Shown here one piece after another: positions 17,938 through 26,577 of a stretch of DNA of 64,000 nucleotides (within the stretch, counting starts at the first letter, position 1; each line of letters begins with the position of its first letter). Made by a program: the position numbers and the translations under genes. Under the pieces are notes generated by a model. That model was given only the letters and a program-made list of their open reading frames with translations. It had not been told where the DNA came from and did not search any database. The DNA comes from CAWGXZ01 sp963826695 (lineage in GTDB: Bacteria > Pseudomonadota > Gammaproteobacteria > Burkholderiales > Burkholderiaceae_C): the NCBI GenBank assembly GCA_963826695.1, contig CAWGXZ010000004.1, positions 620,001 through 684,000 on the forward strand, read 5' to 3'.

Positions 17938-18264
17938 ATGATGAAGGGCCAACTAGCCGGGCTGATGAAGCAGGCGCAGGCCATGCAGGACAACCTCAAG
18001 CGGGCGCAGGACGAGCTGGCGCTGATCGAGGTCGACGGCGAGTCCGGTGCCGGGCTGGTCAAGGTAACGATGACCTGCAAGCACGATGTGAAGCGCGTTG
18101 TCATCGACCCGAGCCTGTTGGCCGACGACAAGGACATGCTCGAGGACCTGGTGGCTGCCGCGTTCAACGATGCCGTGCGCCGCGCCGAGGCACTGAGTGC
18201 CGAGAAGATGGGCAAGCTCACCGCCGGCATGCCGCTGCCTCCGGGCATGAAGTTTCCATTCTGA
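17938..18264 (+). CDS. ybaB: YbaB/EbfC family nucleoid-associated protein
   Basis: Small DNA-binding protein, 108 aa. It has the family N-terminal helix MMKGQLAGLMKQAQAMQDNL and the C-terminal PLPPGMKFPF. It starts at the ATG at 17938 with GGAG 8 nt upstream; a GTG at 17929 overlaps that site. Members bind DNA as dimers and are nearly always encoded between dnaX and recR, as here. Role inferred from the family: nucleoid organisation or recombination support. Confidence 0.93.
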   Translation: MMKGQLAGLMKQAQAMQDNLKRAQDELALIEVDGESGAGLVKVTMTCKHDVKRVVIDPSLLADDKDMLEDLVAAAFNDAVRRAEALSAEKMGKLTAGMPLPPGMKFPF

Positions 18265-18285
18265 AACGCCGGGAACACGCGCGCC

Positions 18286-18873
18286 TTGGCTGAAGTCGCG
18301 CTCGACGGCCTGGTCGAGGCCTTGCGCCGGTTGCCGGGCATCGGTATCCGCTCGGCTCAGCGCATTGCCTACCACCTGCTGCAGCACGACCGCGAGTCGG
18401 CGGGGCAACTCGCCCGTTCGCTGCAGGAAGCGATCGTGCGAATCCGGCATTGCGGACGCTGCCACACGTTCAGCGAGCAGGAAGTCTGCCGCACCTGCCT
18501 GGACAGCGGCCGCGATGCCGCTTCGCTGTGCGTCGTCGAAACCCCGGCCGACCAGGCTGCGATGGAGCGCAGCGGCGGCTACCGCGGGCTCTACTTCGTG
18601 CTGATGGGCCGGTTAAGCCCGCTCGACGGCATCGGCGCCAGCGACATCGGCTTGCAGCAGCTGCTCGATCGCGCCACCGACGGCTCGGTCGAGGAAGTGA
18701 TCATCGCCACCAACTTCACCGCCGAGGGCGAGGCCACGGCCCACGTCATCGCCGAAGCGCTGACCCAGCGCCGCATCCGCAGCACCCGGCTGGCGCGGGG
18801 GGTGCCGGCCGGCAGCGAACTCGAGTACGTCGACCTGAGCACGATCGCCCATGCACTGGCCGACCGGCGCTGA
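18286..18873 (+). CDS. recR: Recombination mediator protein RecR
   Basis: Acts with RecF and RecO to load RecA at gaps, 195 aa. It has the helix-hairpin-helix LPGIGIRSAQRIAYHLL, the zinc site CGRCHTFSEQEVCRTCLD, and a Toprim domain from LCVVETPADQAAME to NFTAEGEAT. It appears to begin at a TTG (18286) 22 bp after ybaB, since no ATG or GTG fits the conserved N-terminus. Last gene of dnaX-ybaB-recR; the convergent mltD ends 27 bp further on. Confidence 0.94.
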   Translation: MAEVALDGLVEALRRLPGIGIRSAQRIAYHLLQHDRESAGQLARSLQEAIVRIRHCGRCHTFSEQEVCRTCLDSGRDAASLCVVETPADQAAMERSGGYRGLYFVLMGRLSPLDGIGASDIGLQQLLDRATDGSVEEVIIATNFTAEGEATAHVIAEALTQRRIRSTRLARGVPAGSELEYVDLSTIAHALADRR

Positions 18874-18900
18874 AGGCGCCGGCGGGAAACCGGGACTGGC

Positions 18901-20658
18901 TCAGTCCGCGGAACGACGCGTGTTGCTGCGAGCCGCCACCGGCCGCCTGGCCTGTGATTCGCTTCGCGCCACCGCTCGGCCGACGCTCGACGGCGTCGCT
19001 GCGAGGCGCGCGGCCGGGCTGGCGGGCTTGGCGGCCACCTTCCGGCTCGGGGACGCGACCGGGGCACTCCGAACGACGGGTGCCGCGGCCACGCGGGGCA
19101 GGGCGGCGCCGACTGGTAGATAGACGACGACCGTTTGCCCGCGCCGGAAGACACCACCCGCCGACACGCCGTTCCACTGCGCCACCTGAGCCGGTCCAAC
19201 ACCGTAGCGCCGCGCCACGCTGGTGGGGGTATCGCGCAGACCGGCGCGATAGGTCAGCCGGCGCAGGGGCGGAACGTCCGGGGAAAGAGCCATGCTGGCG
19301 TTGTCGGCAACGTGTTCGGAAACATCCGCCTGCCTCGAGTCGTCGCGCGCCACCAGCAAGGTCGAGCCACCGCGGACGAGCATCCGCATCGGAATGCGGT
19401 TGACCGCGCGCAGTTCCTCCTCGCTCATGCCGACTTCGCGCGCCGCGGTGGCGGGGCGCATCGTGCTCGGAACCACCCACGCGGTCCAGCTGGCGAGCGG
19501 TCCGCGGTGCGCGGTCAGTCGCTGCGCGAACGTCTTGGCGTTTTCGAACGGCAGCAGCACCTGCGGCGTTCCAGCCGCCAGGATGACCGGCTTGTTCATT
19601 TGTGGATTGAGCGCCTTGAACTCGTCGATCTGCAGACCGGCGAGCCGCGCCGCGATATCGACGTCGATATCGCGCTCGATGGCAACGCTGACGAAGTACG
19701 GATGGTTCTCGATAACCGGCAGGGTCAGGCTGAATTCGTGCGGACGCGCGATGATGTTCTTCACGGCCAGCAGCTTGGGTACGTACGACTGGGTCTCGGC
19801 GGGCATGCGCAGACTTGCATAGTCGGTCGGCAGGCCCGCTCTCTCGTTGCGCGCGATCGCCCGCCCGACGCTGCCTTCGCCCCAGTTGTAGGCCGCGAGT
19901 GCCAGATGCCAGTCACCGAACATCCCGTGCAGCTTCTCGAGATAGTCGAGCGCGGCACGCGTCGATGCCAACACGTCGCGCCGGTCGTCGCGAAAGAGGT
20001 TCTGTTTCAGCGCGAAATACTTGCCCGTCGCGGGCATGAATTGCCACATTCCCGAGGCCTTCGCCGACGACATTGCCTGGGGATTGAACGCGCTCTCGAT
20101 GAACGGCAGCAGCGCCAGCTCGGTCGGCAGCCCGCGGCGTTCGACCTCCTCCACCACATGGAACAGGTAGCGACTGCCGCGCTGCGTCATGCGTTCGACG
20201 TAATCAGGCCGGGACGCATACCACTGCTCGTGGGTCTGTACCAGGTCGCTCTGCAGGTCGGGGAGGGCAAAGCCGCGTCGCACGCGGCCCCAGAGGTCGG
20301 CGTGTGCAGCGCTGTCCTTCAGATCGACACGAACCTCGGGACGCAGCGGATCGACGGCGACAGGCTCCGGCGCCGGCGTTGCATTGGCCACCGCAGCCGG
20401 AATGGCCGGCGCAGGCGCTTGGGCGCGAGCGACGGGCGGCGTCGACTCCGCAGCGTACGGCCGCACCACGGCGGGCGCGGTGGTGCCGGTCGAAGCGGCG
20501 AGCGGCTCGCCCTCACGCCCGGTCGTTGCCGAGCGCATCCCGTCGCCGGGCGCCGTGGCGCAGCCGGTGGCTGCGAGCACGAGGGCCAGTGCGCCTGCAG
20601 GCCGCCAGCGTTCCATCCGCAAGGCGGCAGCCTTTGCGGCTTCGATCTTCTTCTTCAT
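18901..20658 (-). CDS. mltD: Membrane-bound lytic murein transglycosylase D (lipoprotein)
   Basis: Cuts the glycan strands of peptidoglycan, releasing 1,6-anhydromuropeptides; acts at the outer membrane. From the ATG at 20658 it is 585 aa, starting with a lipoprotein signal whose lipobox reads LAATGC (near residue 33). The SLT domain shows the catalytic Glu in LPFIESAFNPQA and then SGMWQFMPATGKYF and AAYNWGEGSVGRAI. A C-terminal LysM-like region follows (YRAGLRDTPTSVARRYGV), then a basic, low-complexity tail. The start overlaps the gloB stop by ATGA. Confidence 0.92.
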   Translation of the reverse strand: MKKKIEAAKAAALRMERWRPAGALALVLAATGCATAPGDGMRSATTGREGEPLAASTGTTAPAVVRPYAAESTPPVARAQAPAPAIPAAVANATPAPEPVAVDPLRPEVRVDLKDSAAHADLWGRVRRGFALPDLQSDLVQTHEQWYASRPDYVERMTQRGSRYLFHVVEEVERRGLPTELALLPFIESAFNPQAMSSAKASGMWQFMPATGKYFALKQNLFRDDRRDVLASTRAALDYLEKLHGMFGDWHLALAAYNWGEGSVGRAIARNERAGLPTDYASLRMPAETQSYVPKLLAVKNIIARPHEFSLTLPVIENHPYFVSVAIERDIDVDIAARLAGLQIDEFKALNPQMNKPVILAAGTPQVLLPFENAKTFAQRLTAHRGPLASWTAWVVPSTMRPATAAREVGMSEEELRAVNRIPMRMLVRGGSTLLVARDDSRQADVSEHVADNASMALSPDVPPLRRLTYRAGLRDTPTSVARRYGVGPAQVAQWNGVSAGGVFRRGQTVVVYLPVGAALPRVAAAPVVRSAPVASPSRKVAAKPASPAARLAATPSSVGRAVARSESQARRPVAARSNTRRSAD

Positions 20659-21419
20659 CGGAATTCGTTCTTCCATTGGCGAAGCGCTGCGAACACGGCG
20701 ACCGGATCGTTCGCCGCCACGTCGTGGCGCCGCGCAGCTTCGATCACCGCAGGTTGGCTGCAGCGCAGAAAGGGATTGATCTGCAATTCGAGCGACAACA
20801 GGCTCGGCAAGGTGTTCTCGCCGCGCGCCCGCCGCGCGGCGCTCCACGCCCGGTGGCTGCGGACCATCGCGTTGTCAGGCTCCACGGCCTCGGCAAACTT
20901 CAGGTTCGACAGGGTGTACTCGTGTCCGCAACAGATCTGCGTCTGCGGCTCGAGCGCAGCCAGCTTGGCCAGGGATTCATGCATTTGGGCCGCGGTGCCT
21001 TCGAAAAGCCGGCCGCAGCCGGCCGAAAACAGCGTGTCTCCGCAAAAGAGCAGGGGTTCCGGCGCTGCGCGATGGTAGGCGATATGCCCGGCCGTATGCC
21101 CCGGCACGTCGATCACCTCGAAACGGCTGCCGAGCAAATCGAACGAGTCGCCACCGCCGACGCGCTCGAACGGCTCGGGAATGGCCTCGCGCGCCGGGCC
21201 ATAGACGGGGCCGCGAAGGACCGACCGCAGCCTGTCGACACCGCCGACATGATCGGCATGATGGTGGGTCACTAGAATGCCCGCCAGCGTCAGGCTCCTC
21301 GACGCCAGCGCATCGAGCACCGGTGCGGCGTCCCCCGGATCGACCACAACGGCTTGCGAACCGTCGTCGAACATCCAGATGTAGTTGTCGGTGAAGGCTG
21401 GCAGTGCGATCAGGTTCAT
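20655..21419 (-). CDS. gloB: Hydroxyacylglutathione hydrolase (glyoxalase II)
   Basis: Metallo-beta-lactamase-fold enzyme that hydrolyses S-lactoylglutathione to D-lactate and glutathione in methylglyoxal detoxification, 254 aa. The metal site is THHHADHVGG, with further ligands in VPGHTAGHIAY, FCGDTLFSAGCGR and CCGHEYTLSNLKFA. The start is the ATG at 21419 (MNLIALPAFTDNYIW). It is co-directional and coupled with mltD. The start codon overlaps that of the divergent methyltransferase. Confidence 0.95.
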   Translation of the reverse strand: MNLIALPAFTDNYIWMFDDGSQAVVVDPGDAAPVLDALASRSLTLAGILVTHHHADHVGGVDRLRSVLRGPVYGPAREAIPEPFERVGGGDSFDLLGSRFEVIDVPGHTAGHIAYHRAAPEPLLFCGDTLFSAGCGRLFEGTAAQMHESLAKLAALEPQTQICCGHEYTLSNLKFAEAVEPDNAMVRSHRAWSAARRARGENTLPSLLSLELQINPFLRCSQPAVIEAARRHDVAANDPVAVFAALRQWKNEFR

Positions 21420-22212
21420 GACGGAAAGCAGCGGGATTATAAGTTTGGCCCCCTGGTATGCCACCCCCCTGGGGCGCTACCTGCTGGCCTGGGAAGCGCG
21501 CCAGCTCGACGAGGTCGTTGCCGATCTGTTCGGCTTTCACGCCCTTCAGGTCGGTTTGCCCGAATTGCAGGGTCTGGCCGCCAACCGGATGCCGCACCGC
21601 TGGCTGGCTGCCGCGGGCGCTGGGCAAGCGCCCGCTTCGCCAGCGGCAAGCGCGGTTTCACTGTGCTGCGACTTCGACGCGCTGCCGTTCGACAGCAAGA
21701 GTCTCGATCTGGTGTTGTTGCCGCATTCGCTTGAACTGGCGCGCGACCCGCATCTGGCGCTGTCCGAAGTGGAGCGCGTGCTGCGCCCGGAAGGCCGTGT
21801 GGTCATCATCGGCATCAATCCGGCCAGTCTCTGGGGTGTGCAACAGCAAATGAAGCGGCTGTCGCGCCGCCTGGGCAGACGCCCGGCCGAGGCATTGCCG
21901 TCGTTGCCGCTGGCGGGGGAGCTGATCGGCTTTCGCCGCCTGCGCGACTGGTTGCGCCTGTTGAGTTTCGAGGTCGAGGGCGGCCGCTTTGGTTGTTATC
22001 GGCCGCCGTTCGCCGCAGCCAAGTGGTTGTCGCGCTATGAATGGATGGAGCGCGCCGGCGAGCGCTGGTGGCCGGTGCTCGGCGCCGTCTACCTGCTGGT
22101 GGCCGTCAAGCGGGTTCGCGGCATGCGCCTGGTCGGGCTGGTTCGCGACCAGCGGCCCGCAGCCACCGCGCCGTCGCCGGCCATCGCTGCCGGGCGGAAA
22201 TTGCATCGTTGA
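21418..22212 (+). CDS. Class I SAM-dependent methyltransferase
   Basis: About 264 aa, Methyltransf_11-like. The acidic SAM motif and following helix are recognisable (FDALPFDSKSLDLVLLPHSLE, ALSEVERVLRPEGRVVIIG), but the glycine-rich motif I is degenerate (HALQVGLPEL). Substrate unknown. An ATG at 21418 would overlap the gloB start; a TTG at 21445 (APWYATPLGRYLLAWEARQ) would free 26 bp containing TATAAG and may be the real start. It precedes rnhA by 23 bp and probably shares its transcript. Confidence 0.8.
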   Translation: MTESSGIISLAPWYATPLGRYLLAWEARQLDEVVADLFGFHALQVGLPELQGLAANRMPHRWLAAAGAGQAPASPAASAVSLCCDFDALPFDSKSLDLVLLPHSLELARDPHLALSEVERVLRPEGRVVIIGINPASLWGVQQQMKRLSRRLGRRPAEALPSLPLAGELIGFRRLRDWLRLLSFEVEGGRFGCYRPPFAAAKWLSRYEWMERAGERWWPVLGAVYLLVAVKRVRGMRLVGLVRDQRPAATAPSPAIAAGRKLHR

Positions 22213-22235
22213 AGGCAAATCGAGGAACGAGTTCG

Positions 22236-22760
22236 ATGAATCGAGACGGCACAGTTACCGACCCGGGTGCGGCCCTTTGCGCGCCAGCAAAGGCGCCGAC
22301 TGCCGCGCCGATGCCGGCGATCGCCCGGCCGGTGGTCACGGTCTACAGCGACGGCGCTTGCAAGGGCAACCCGGGGCCGGGCGGGTGGGGGGCCTGGCTG
22401 TCGACCGGCGGCCACGAGAAGGAACTCTTCGGTGGCGAACCGCTGACGACCAACAACCGCATGGAACTGACGGCGGTGATCGAGGCGCTGGCTTCGCTGA
22501 AGCGCAGCTGCGACGTGACGATCCATACCGACAGCCAGTACGTGCGCAAGGGCATCACCGAATGGATCCACGGCTGGAAGCGACGCGGCTGGCGCACAGC
22601 CGACGGCAAGCCGGTCAAGAACGCCGAACTGTGGCAGCGCCTGGACGCCCTGCGTGATCTGCACCAGGTCGACTGGCGCTGGGTGCGCGGCCACGCCGGC
22701 GACCCGGGTAACGAGCGCGCCGACGCGCTCGCTAACCGTGGCGTGGTTCGGGCCGGCTGA
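22236..22760 (+). CDS. rnhA: Ribonuclease HI
   Basis: Degrades RNA in RNA-DNA hybrids, 174 aa. The four acidic catalytic residues are visible in YSDGACKGNPGPGGWG, TNNRMEL, HTDSQYV and GNERADALAN. The N-terminus carries about 30 extra residues before the fold. Start ATG at 22236 with GAGGAACGAGTTCG upstream; a downstream Met at MPAIARPV would give a more typical length of about 149 aa. Confidence 0.94.
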   Translation: MNRDGTVTDPGAALCAPAKAPTAAPMPAIARPVVTVYSDGACKGNPGPGGWGAWLSTGGHEKELFGGEPLTTNNRMELTAVIEALASLKRSCDVTIHTDSQYVRKGITEWIHGWKRRGWRTADGKPVKNAELWQRLDALRDLHQVDWRWVRGHAGDPGNERADALANRGVVRAG

Positions 22761-22789
22761 ACGTGCAACCCGGGGAACGATGCGCTGGC

Positions 22790-22795
22790 TATAAT
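22790..22795 (+). promoter_or_regulatory. -10 element of the rpsF operon
   Basis: A consensus TATAAT stands 30 bp after the rnhA stop and 74 bp before rpsF. No clear -35 is visible at the expected distance. It leaves a leader of about 65 nt to the S6 gene, in which a ribosomal-protein autoregulatory structure could form. Confidence 0.55.
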
Positions 22796-22868
22796 CGCCG
22801 GCTTTGCCTTGCCACACCCGGATCAGACGCTCGGGGTGGCTTCCACTCAGGGAAACCGAAGGAGCACC

Positions 22869-23237
22869 ATGCGTCACTATGAAATCGTGCTGCTGATCCA
22901 TCCGGATCAGAGCGAACAGGTTCCGGCCATGCTGGAACGCTACAAGGGTGTTGTCACGGCTGGCGGCGGCATCGTCCACCGCGTCGAGGACTGGGGACGG
23001 CGGCAGATGGCCTACCTGATCCAGAAGCTTGCCAAGGCGCACTACCTCTGCATCAACATCGAATGCAGCAAGGAAGTCCTGCTCGAGCTCGAGACGGGAT
23101 TTCGCTTCAACGACGCCGTGCTGCGCCACCTGACCGTCGCCAAGGACCACGCCGAGACGGCGCCTTCGGTGATGATGAAGGCGGTCGACAAGGAAGAGGC
23201 CCGCAAGTCTCCGCAGCCGCAGGCGGCCGCGGCCTGA
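22869..23237 (+). CDS. rpsF: 30S ribosomal protein S6
   Basis: Small-subunit protein, 122 aa. It starts MRHYEIVLLIHPDQSEQ at an ATG preceded by GGAG. RVEDWGRRQMAYLIQKLAKAHY is the S18-binding face, and the C-terminal tail is alanine and proline rich. It leads rpsF-priB-rpsR-rplI, in which S6 and S18 form a complex on the ribosome. Confidence 0.96.
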   Translation: MRHYEIVLLIHPDQSEQVPAMLERYKGVVTAGGGIVHRVEDWGRRQMAYLIQKLAKAHYLCINIECSKEVLLELETGFRFNDAVLRHLTVAKDHAETAPSVMMKAVDKEEARKSPQPQAAAA

Positions 23238-23268
23238 AGGCCCGTCGGGCCGGGTCGGTGCAGCGGGT

Positions 23269-23601
23269 TTGAACCGGTTGCTGCTGTCAGCGCAACTGAT
23301 CGAGCGCGCGGCGCTTCGTTACACGCCAGCCGGGTTGCCGGCGCTCGACCTGAGCCTGAAGCACGAGTCCGAGCTGGTGCATCTGGGCCAGACGCGCAAG
23401 GTGGCGCTGGAGATCCGGGCCCGTGCCGTCGGCGAAATTACCGGGCCGCTCGGCCGCGCCGAGCTTGGCAGCCAGCACGGCTTCGTCGGGTATCTCGGGC
23501 CGCAGCGCAACGGCCGCGGTGTCGTCTTTCACATTGTCGAGGCGACGCCGGAAATTCCGGCCAGGCCCACCGAGCCGACCGGTCCAGCCGACCGTCATTG
23601 A
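23269..23601 (+). CDS. priB: Primosomal replication protein PriB
   Basis: Single-stranded-DNA-binding OB-fold protein of the restart primosome, 110 aa. The first half (NRLLLSAQLIERAALRYTPAGLPALDLSLKHES) and RARAVGEITGPL match PriB/SSB strands. It starts at a TTG (23269), since no ATG or GTG fits. Its place between rpsF and rpsR is typical of beta- and gammaproteobacteria and helps assign the organism. Confidence 0.92.
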   Translation: MNRLLLSAQLIERAALRYTPAGLPALDLSLKHESELVHLGQTRKVALEIRARAVGEITGPLGRAELGSQHGFVGYLGPQRNGRGVVFHIVEATPEIPARPTEPTGPADRH

Positions 23602-23630
23602 CGTTTCAACGAATTCAACAGAGGTGAGTT

Positions 23631-23921
23631 ATGCCCCCGCCACGTGGTAAAGGTAAGTTTTCCAAGGATCGCAAACCCAAGCGCAACCAGCAGTCGCTGC
23701 TGTTTCGGCGCAAGCGGTTCTGCCGCTTCACGGTCACCGGCGTCAAGGAGATCGACTACAAGGACATCGACACCTTGCGCGACTTCGTCTCCGAGAACGG
23801 CAAGATCACGCCGGCCCGCCTGACCGGCACCCGCGCGTACTTCCAGCGCCAGTTGACGACCTGTATCAAGCGGGCTCGTTTCCTGGCCATGCTGCCGTAC
23901 AGCGACCAGCACAAGGCCTGA
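23631..23921 (+). CDS. rpsR: 30S ribosomal protein S18
   Basis: Basic protein of 96 aa. RRKRFCRFTVTGVKEIDYKD and ITPARLTGTRAYFQRQL are the conserved S18 core. The ATG at 23631 follows GAGGTGAGTT. S18 sits beside S6 on the platform of the small subunit. It carries one Cys, not a zinc site. Confidence 0.97.
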   Translation: MPPPRGKGKFSKDRKPKRNQQSLLFRRKRFCRFTVTGVKEIDYKDIDTLRDFVSENGKITPARLTGTRAYFQRQLTTCIKRARFLAMLPYSDQHKA

Positions 23922-23931
23922 GGGGCACACC

Positions 23932-24384
23932 ATGCAAATCATCCTGCTGGAAAAGGTCGTCAACCTCGGCAACCTCGGTGAAGTCGTCAAGGTCAAGGAC
24001 GGCTACGCGCGCAATTTCCTGATCCCGACCCGCGCCGCGCGTCGGGCCACGCCGAGCGCGATCAAGGAGTTCGAGCTGAAGCGCGCCGAGCTCGAAAAGG
24101 CTGCTGCCGAGAAGCTGGCCGCTGCCCAGGCGCTCGGCGAGAAGATGAGCGGACGCACCGTCCACATCACGCAGAAGGCCGGCGTCGACGGCCGTCTGTT
24201 CGGCTCGGTCACAAGCAACGACATCGCCGAAGCGCTGACCCGCATCGACTTCAAGGTGCAGAAGTCGCAGGTGCGCCTGGCCAACGGTCCGCTGAAGACC
24301 GTCGGCGAGCACGTCGTCAGCGTCGCCGCGCACAGCGACGTGGTGGTCGACGTCAAGGTGGTGGTCATCGGCGAACACGCCTGA
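23932..24384 (+). CDS. rplI: 50S ribosomal protein L9
   Basis: Large-subunit protein of 150 aa with the L9 N-terminal signature MQIILLEKVVNLGNLGEVV followed by VKDGYARNFLIPT, a long central helix, and a C-terminal domain (KAGVDGRLFGSVTSNDIAE). It is 10 bp after rpsR and is followed by the operon terminator. Confidence 0.97.
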   Translation: MQIILLEKVVNLGNLGEVVKVKDGYARNFLIPTRAARRATPSAIKEFELKRAELEKAAAEKLAAAQALGEKMSGRTVHITQKAGVDGRLFGSVTSNDIAEALTRIDFKVQKSQVRLANGPLKTVGEHVVSVAAHSDVVVDVKVVVIGEHA

Positions 24385-24405
24385 GCGCAGCTGCGCCCAT
24401 GCGAA

Positions 24406-24426
24406 GGCCGGCTTGCCGGCCTTTTT
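24406..24426 (+). terminator. Rho-independent terminator of the rpsF-rplI operon
   Basis: Stem GGCCGGC (24406-24412) / GCCGGCC (24415-24421), followed by TTTTT, 21 bp after the rplI stop codon. Confidence 0.88.
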
Positions 24427-24479
24427 CACGCCTGCCGCCAGCCTAAAATCGCCTTTTACCTTCTGCTCGAGAGCCGACG

Positions 24480-25892
24480 ATGGTCCGCACGCTGTACGAC
24501 AAGATCTGGGATGAACACGTCGTTCACACCGAGGAGGACGGCACGGCCGTGCTCTACATCGATCGGCACCTGGTTCACGAAGTGACCAGTCCGCAGGCCT
24601 TCGACGGGCTGATGGACGCCGGCCGCAAGGTCTGGCGCATCTCGGCCAATCTGGCAGTCAGCGACCACAACGTGCCGACCACCGACCGTTCGCGGGGCAT
24701 CACCGATCCGATCTCGAAGCTGCAGGTCGACACGCTCGATGCCAACTGCGACCGCTTCGGCATCACCCAGTTCAAGATGAACGACAAGCGCCAGGGCATC
24801 GTTCACATCATCGGGCCGGAGCAGGGCGCCACCTTGCCCGGGATGACCGTCGTCTGCGGCGACTCGCACACCTCGACGCATGGCGCCTTCGGCGCGCTGG
24901 CGCACGGCATCGGCACCAGCGAGGTCGAGCATGTGCTTGCCACGCAGACGCTGCTCGCGCGCAAGGCGAAGAACATGCTGGTTCGGGTCGAAGGACGGCT
25001 TGCACCCGGTTGCAGCGCCAAGGACATCGTGCTGGCGATCATCGGCACCATCGGCACGGCGGGCGGTACCGGCTATGCGATCGAGTTCGGCGGCTCGGCA
25101 ATCCGCGCGCTGAGCATGGAAGGCCGCATGACGGTCTGCAACATGGCGATCGAAGCCGGCGCGAGGTCGGGTCTGGTGGCGGTCGACGACACGACGATCA
25201 ACTATTTGCGCGGCCGGCCGCTGGCGCCGGCAGCGGGGCTCGAGTGGGAGCAGGCGGTGCGCTACTGGCGCACGCTGCATTCGGACGCCGACGCGAAATG
25301 GGATGCGGTGGTCGAGATCGATGCCTCGCTGATCCGGCCGCAGGTGACCTGGGGCACCTCGCCCGAGATGGTGGTGCCGATCGACGGCCGGGTGCCTGAT
25401 CCCGATCAGGAGAAGGACGCCGGCAAGCGCGACGCGATCGAGCGTGCGCTGCGCTACATGGCGCTCGAGCCGAACAAGCCCGTCGCCGACATCCGTCTCG
25501 ACAAGATCTTCATCGGTTCATGCACCAACGCGCGCATCGAGGACATGCGCGAGGCTGCCGCGGTGGTGCGCCGCCTCGGTGGCCGGGTGGCTTCGAACAT
25601 CAAGCTGGCGATGGTCGTGCCGGGGTCGGGGCTGGTCAAGGAGCAGGCCGAGCGCGAAGGACTCGACAAGGTGTTCAAGGATGCGGGCTTCGAATGGCGC
25701 GAGCCCGGCTGCTCGATGTGTCTGGCGATGAACGCCGACCGGCTCGAGCCGGGCGAGCGCTGCGCGTCGACCTCGAACCGCAACTTCGAGGGTCGGCAGG
25801 GCGCTGGCGGCCGCACCCACCTCGTCAGCCCGGCGATGGCGGCCGCGGCGGCCATCGAAGGCCATTTCGTCGATATCCGTCGTATCGCCTGA
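24480..25892 (+). CDS. leuC: 3-isopropylmalate dehydratase large subunit
   Basis: Aconitase-family enzyme that isomerises 2-isopropylmalate to 3-isopropylmalate in leucine synthesis, 470 aa. The three 4Fe-4S cysteines are in FIGSCTNARIEDM and EPGCSMCLAMN; VCGDSHTSTHGAFGALAHGIGTSE is the other hallmark. It forms a heterodimer with LeuD, encoded 22 bp downstream. Start ATG at 24480. Confidence 0.97.
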   Translation: MVRTLYDKIWDEHVVHTEEDGTAVLYIDRHLVHEVTSPQAFDGLMDAGRKVWRISANLAVSDHNVPTTDRSRGITDPISKLQVDTLDANCDRFGITQFKMNDKRQGIVHIIGPEQGATLPGMTVVCGDSHTSTHGAFGALAHGIGTSEVEHVLATQTLLARKAKNMLVRVEGRLAPGCSAKDIVLAIIGTIGTAGGTGYAIEFGGSAIRALSMEGRMTVCNMAIEAGARSGLVAVDDTTINYLRGRPLAPAAGLEWEQAVRYWRTLHSDADAKWDAVVEIDASLIRPQVTWGTSPEMVVPIDGRVPDPDQEKDAGKRDAIERALRYMALEPNKPVADIRLDKIFIGSCTNARIEDMREAAAVVRRLGGRVASNIKLAMVVPGSGLVKEQAEREGLDKVFKDAGFEWREPGCSMCLAMNADRLEPGERCASTSNRNFEGRQGAGGRTHLVSPAMAAAAAIEGHFVDIRRIA

Positions 25893-25914
25893 GCGGCGCA
25901 GCAGGAGCCTTCCG

Positions 25915-26577
25915 ATGCAAGCTTTTCGTCTTCACCGCGGGCCGGTCGCGCCGATGGACCGCGAGAACGTCGATACCGACGCGATCATTCCCAAGCAGTT
26001 CCTCAAGTCGATCACCAAGACCGGCTTCGGCCCGAACCTGTTCGACGCATGGCGCTTTCTCGATCCCGGCGAACCGGGGCAGGACCCGAACACGAGACGT
26101 CCGAACCCGGACTTCGTCTTGAACCAACCCCGCTACCAGGGGGCGTCGGTGCTGATCGCCCGCAAGAACTTCGGCTGCGGCTCGTCGCGCGAACATGCGC
26201 CGTGGGCGCTGTCGCAGTACGGATTCAGGGCCCTGATTGCGCCGAGCTTCGCCGACATTTTCTTCAACAACTGCTTCAAGACCGGGCTGCTGCCGATCGT
26301 CCTTTCCGAGCTGGATGTGAACCGGCTGTTCGACGAGGTGCATGCCTTCGTCGGCTACGAACTGACGATCGATCTCGAACGGCAGCGGGTGATCAAGGCC
26401 GACGGCGCCGAGCTGCCTTTCGAGATCGAGCCTTTCCGCAAGTACTGCCTGCTCAACGGCTTCGACGACATCGGCCTGACGCTGCGCCATGCCGAGAAAA
26501 TCCGTGCCTTCGAGGCCGAGCGGCTGCTGGCCAAGCCCTGGCTGGCCCACACGCTGCGCGCCGGGAGCATCGCTTGA
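25915..26577 (+). CDS. leuD: 3-isopropylmalate dehydratase small subunit
   Basis: Swivelling domain subunit of isopropylmalate isomerase, 220 aa. NVDTDAIIPKQFLK and the substrate loop KNFGCGSSREHAPWAL are diagnostic of LeuD. Its TGA stop is embedded in the TTGA that starts leuB. Confidence 0.97.
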   Translation: MQAFRLHRGPVAPMDRENVDTDAIIPKQFLKSITKTGFGPNLFDAWRFLDPGEPGQDPNTRRPNPDFVLNQPRYQGASVLIARKNFGCGSSREHAPWALSQYGFRALIAPSFADIFFNNCFKTGLLPIVLSELDVNRLFDEVHAFVGYELTIDLERQRVIKADGAELPFEIEPFRKYCLLNGFDDIGLTLRHAEKIRAFEAERLLAKPWLAHTLRAGSIA

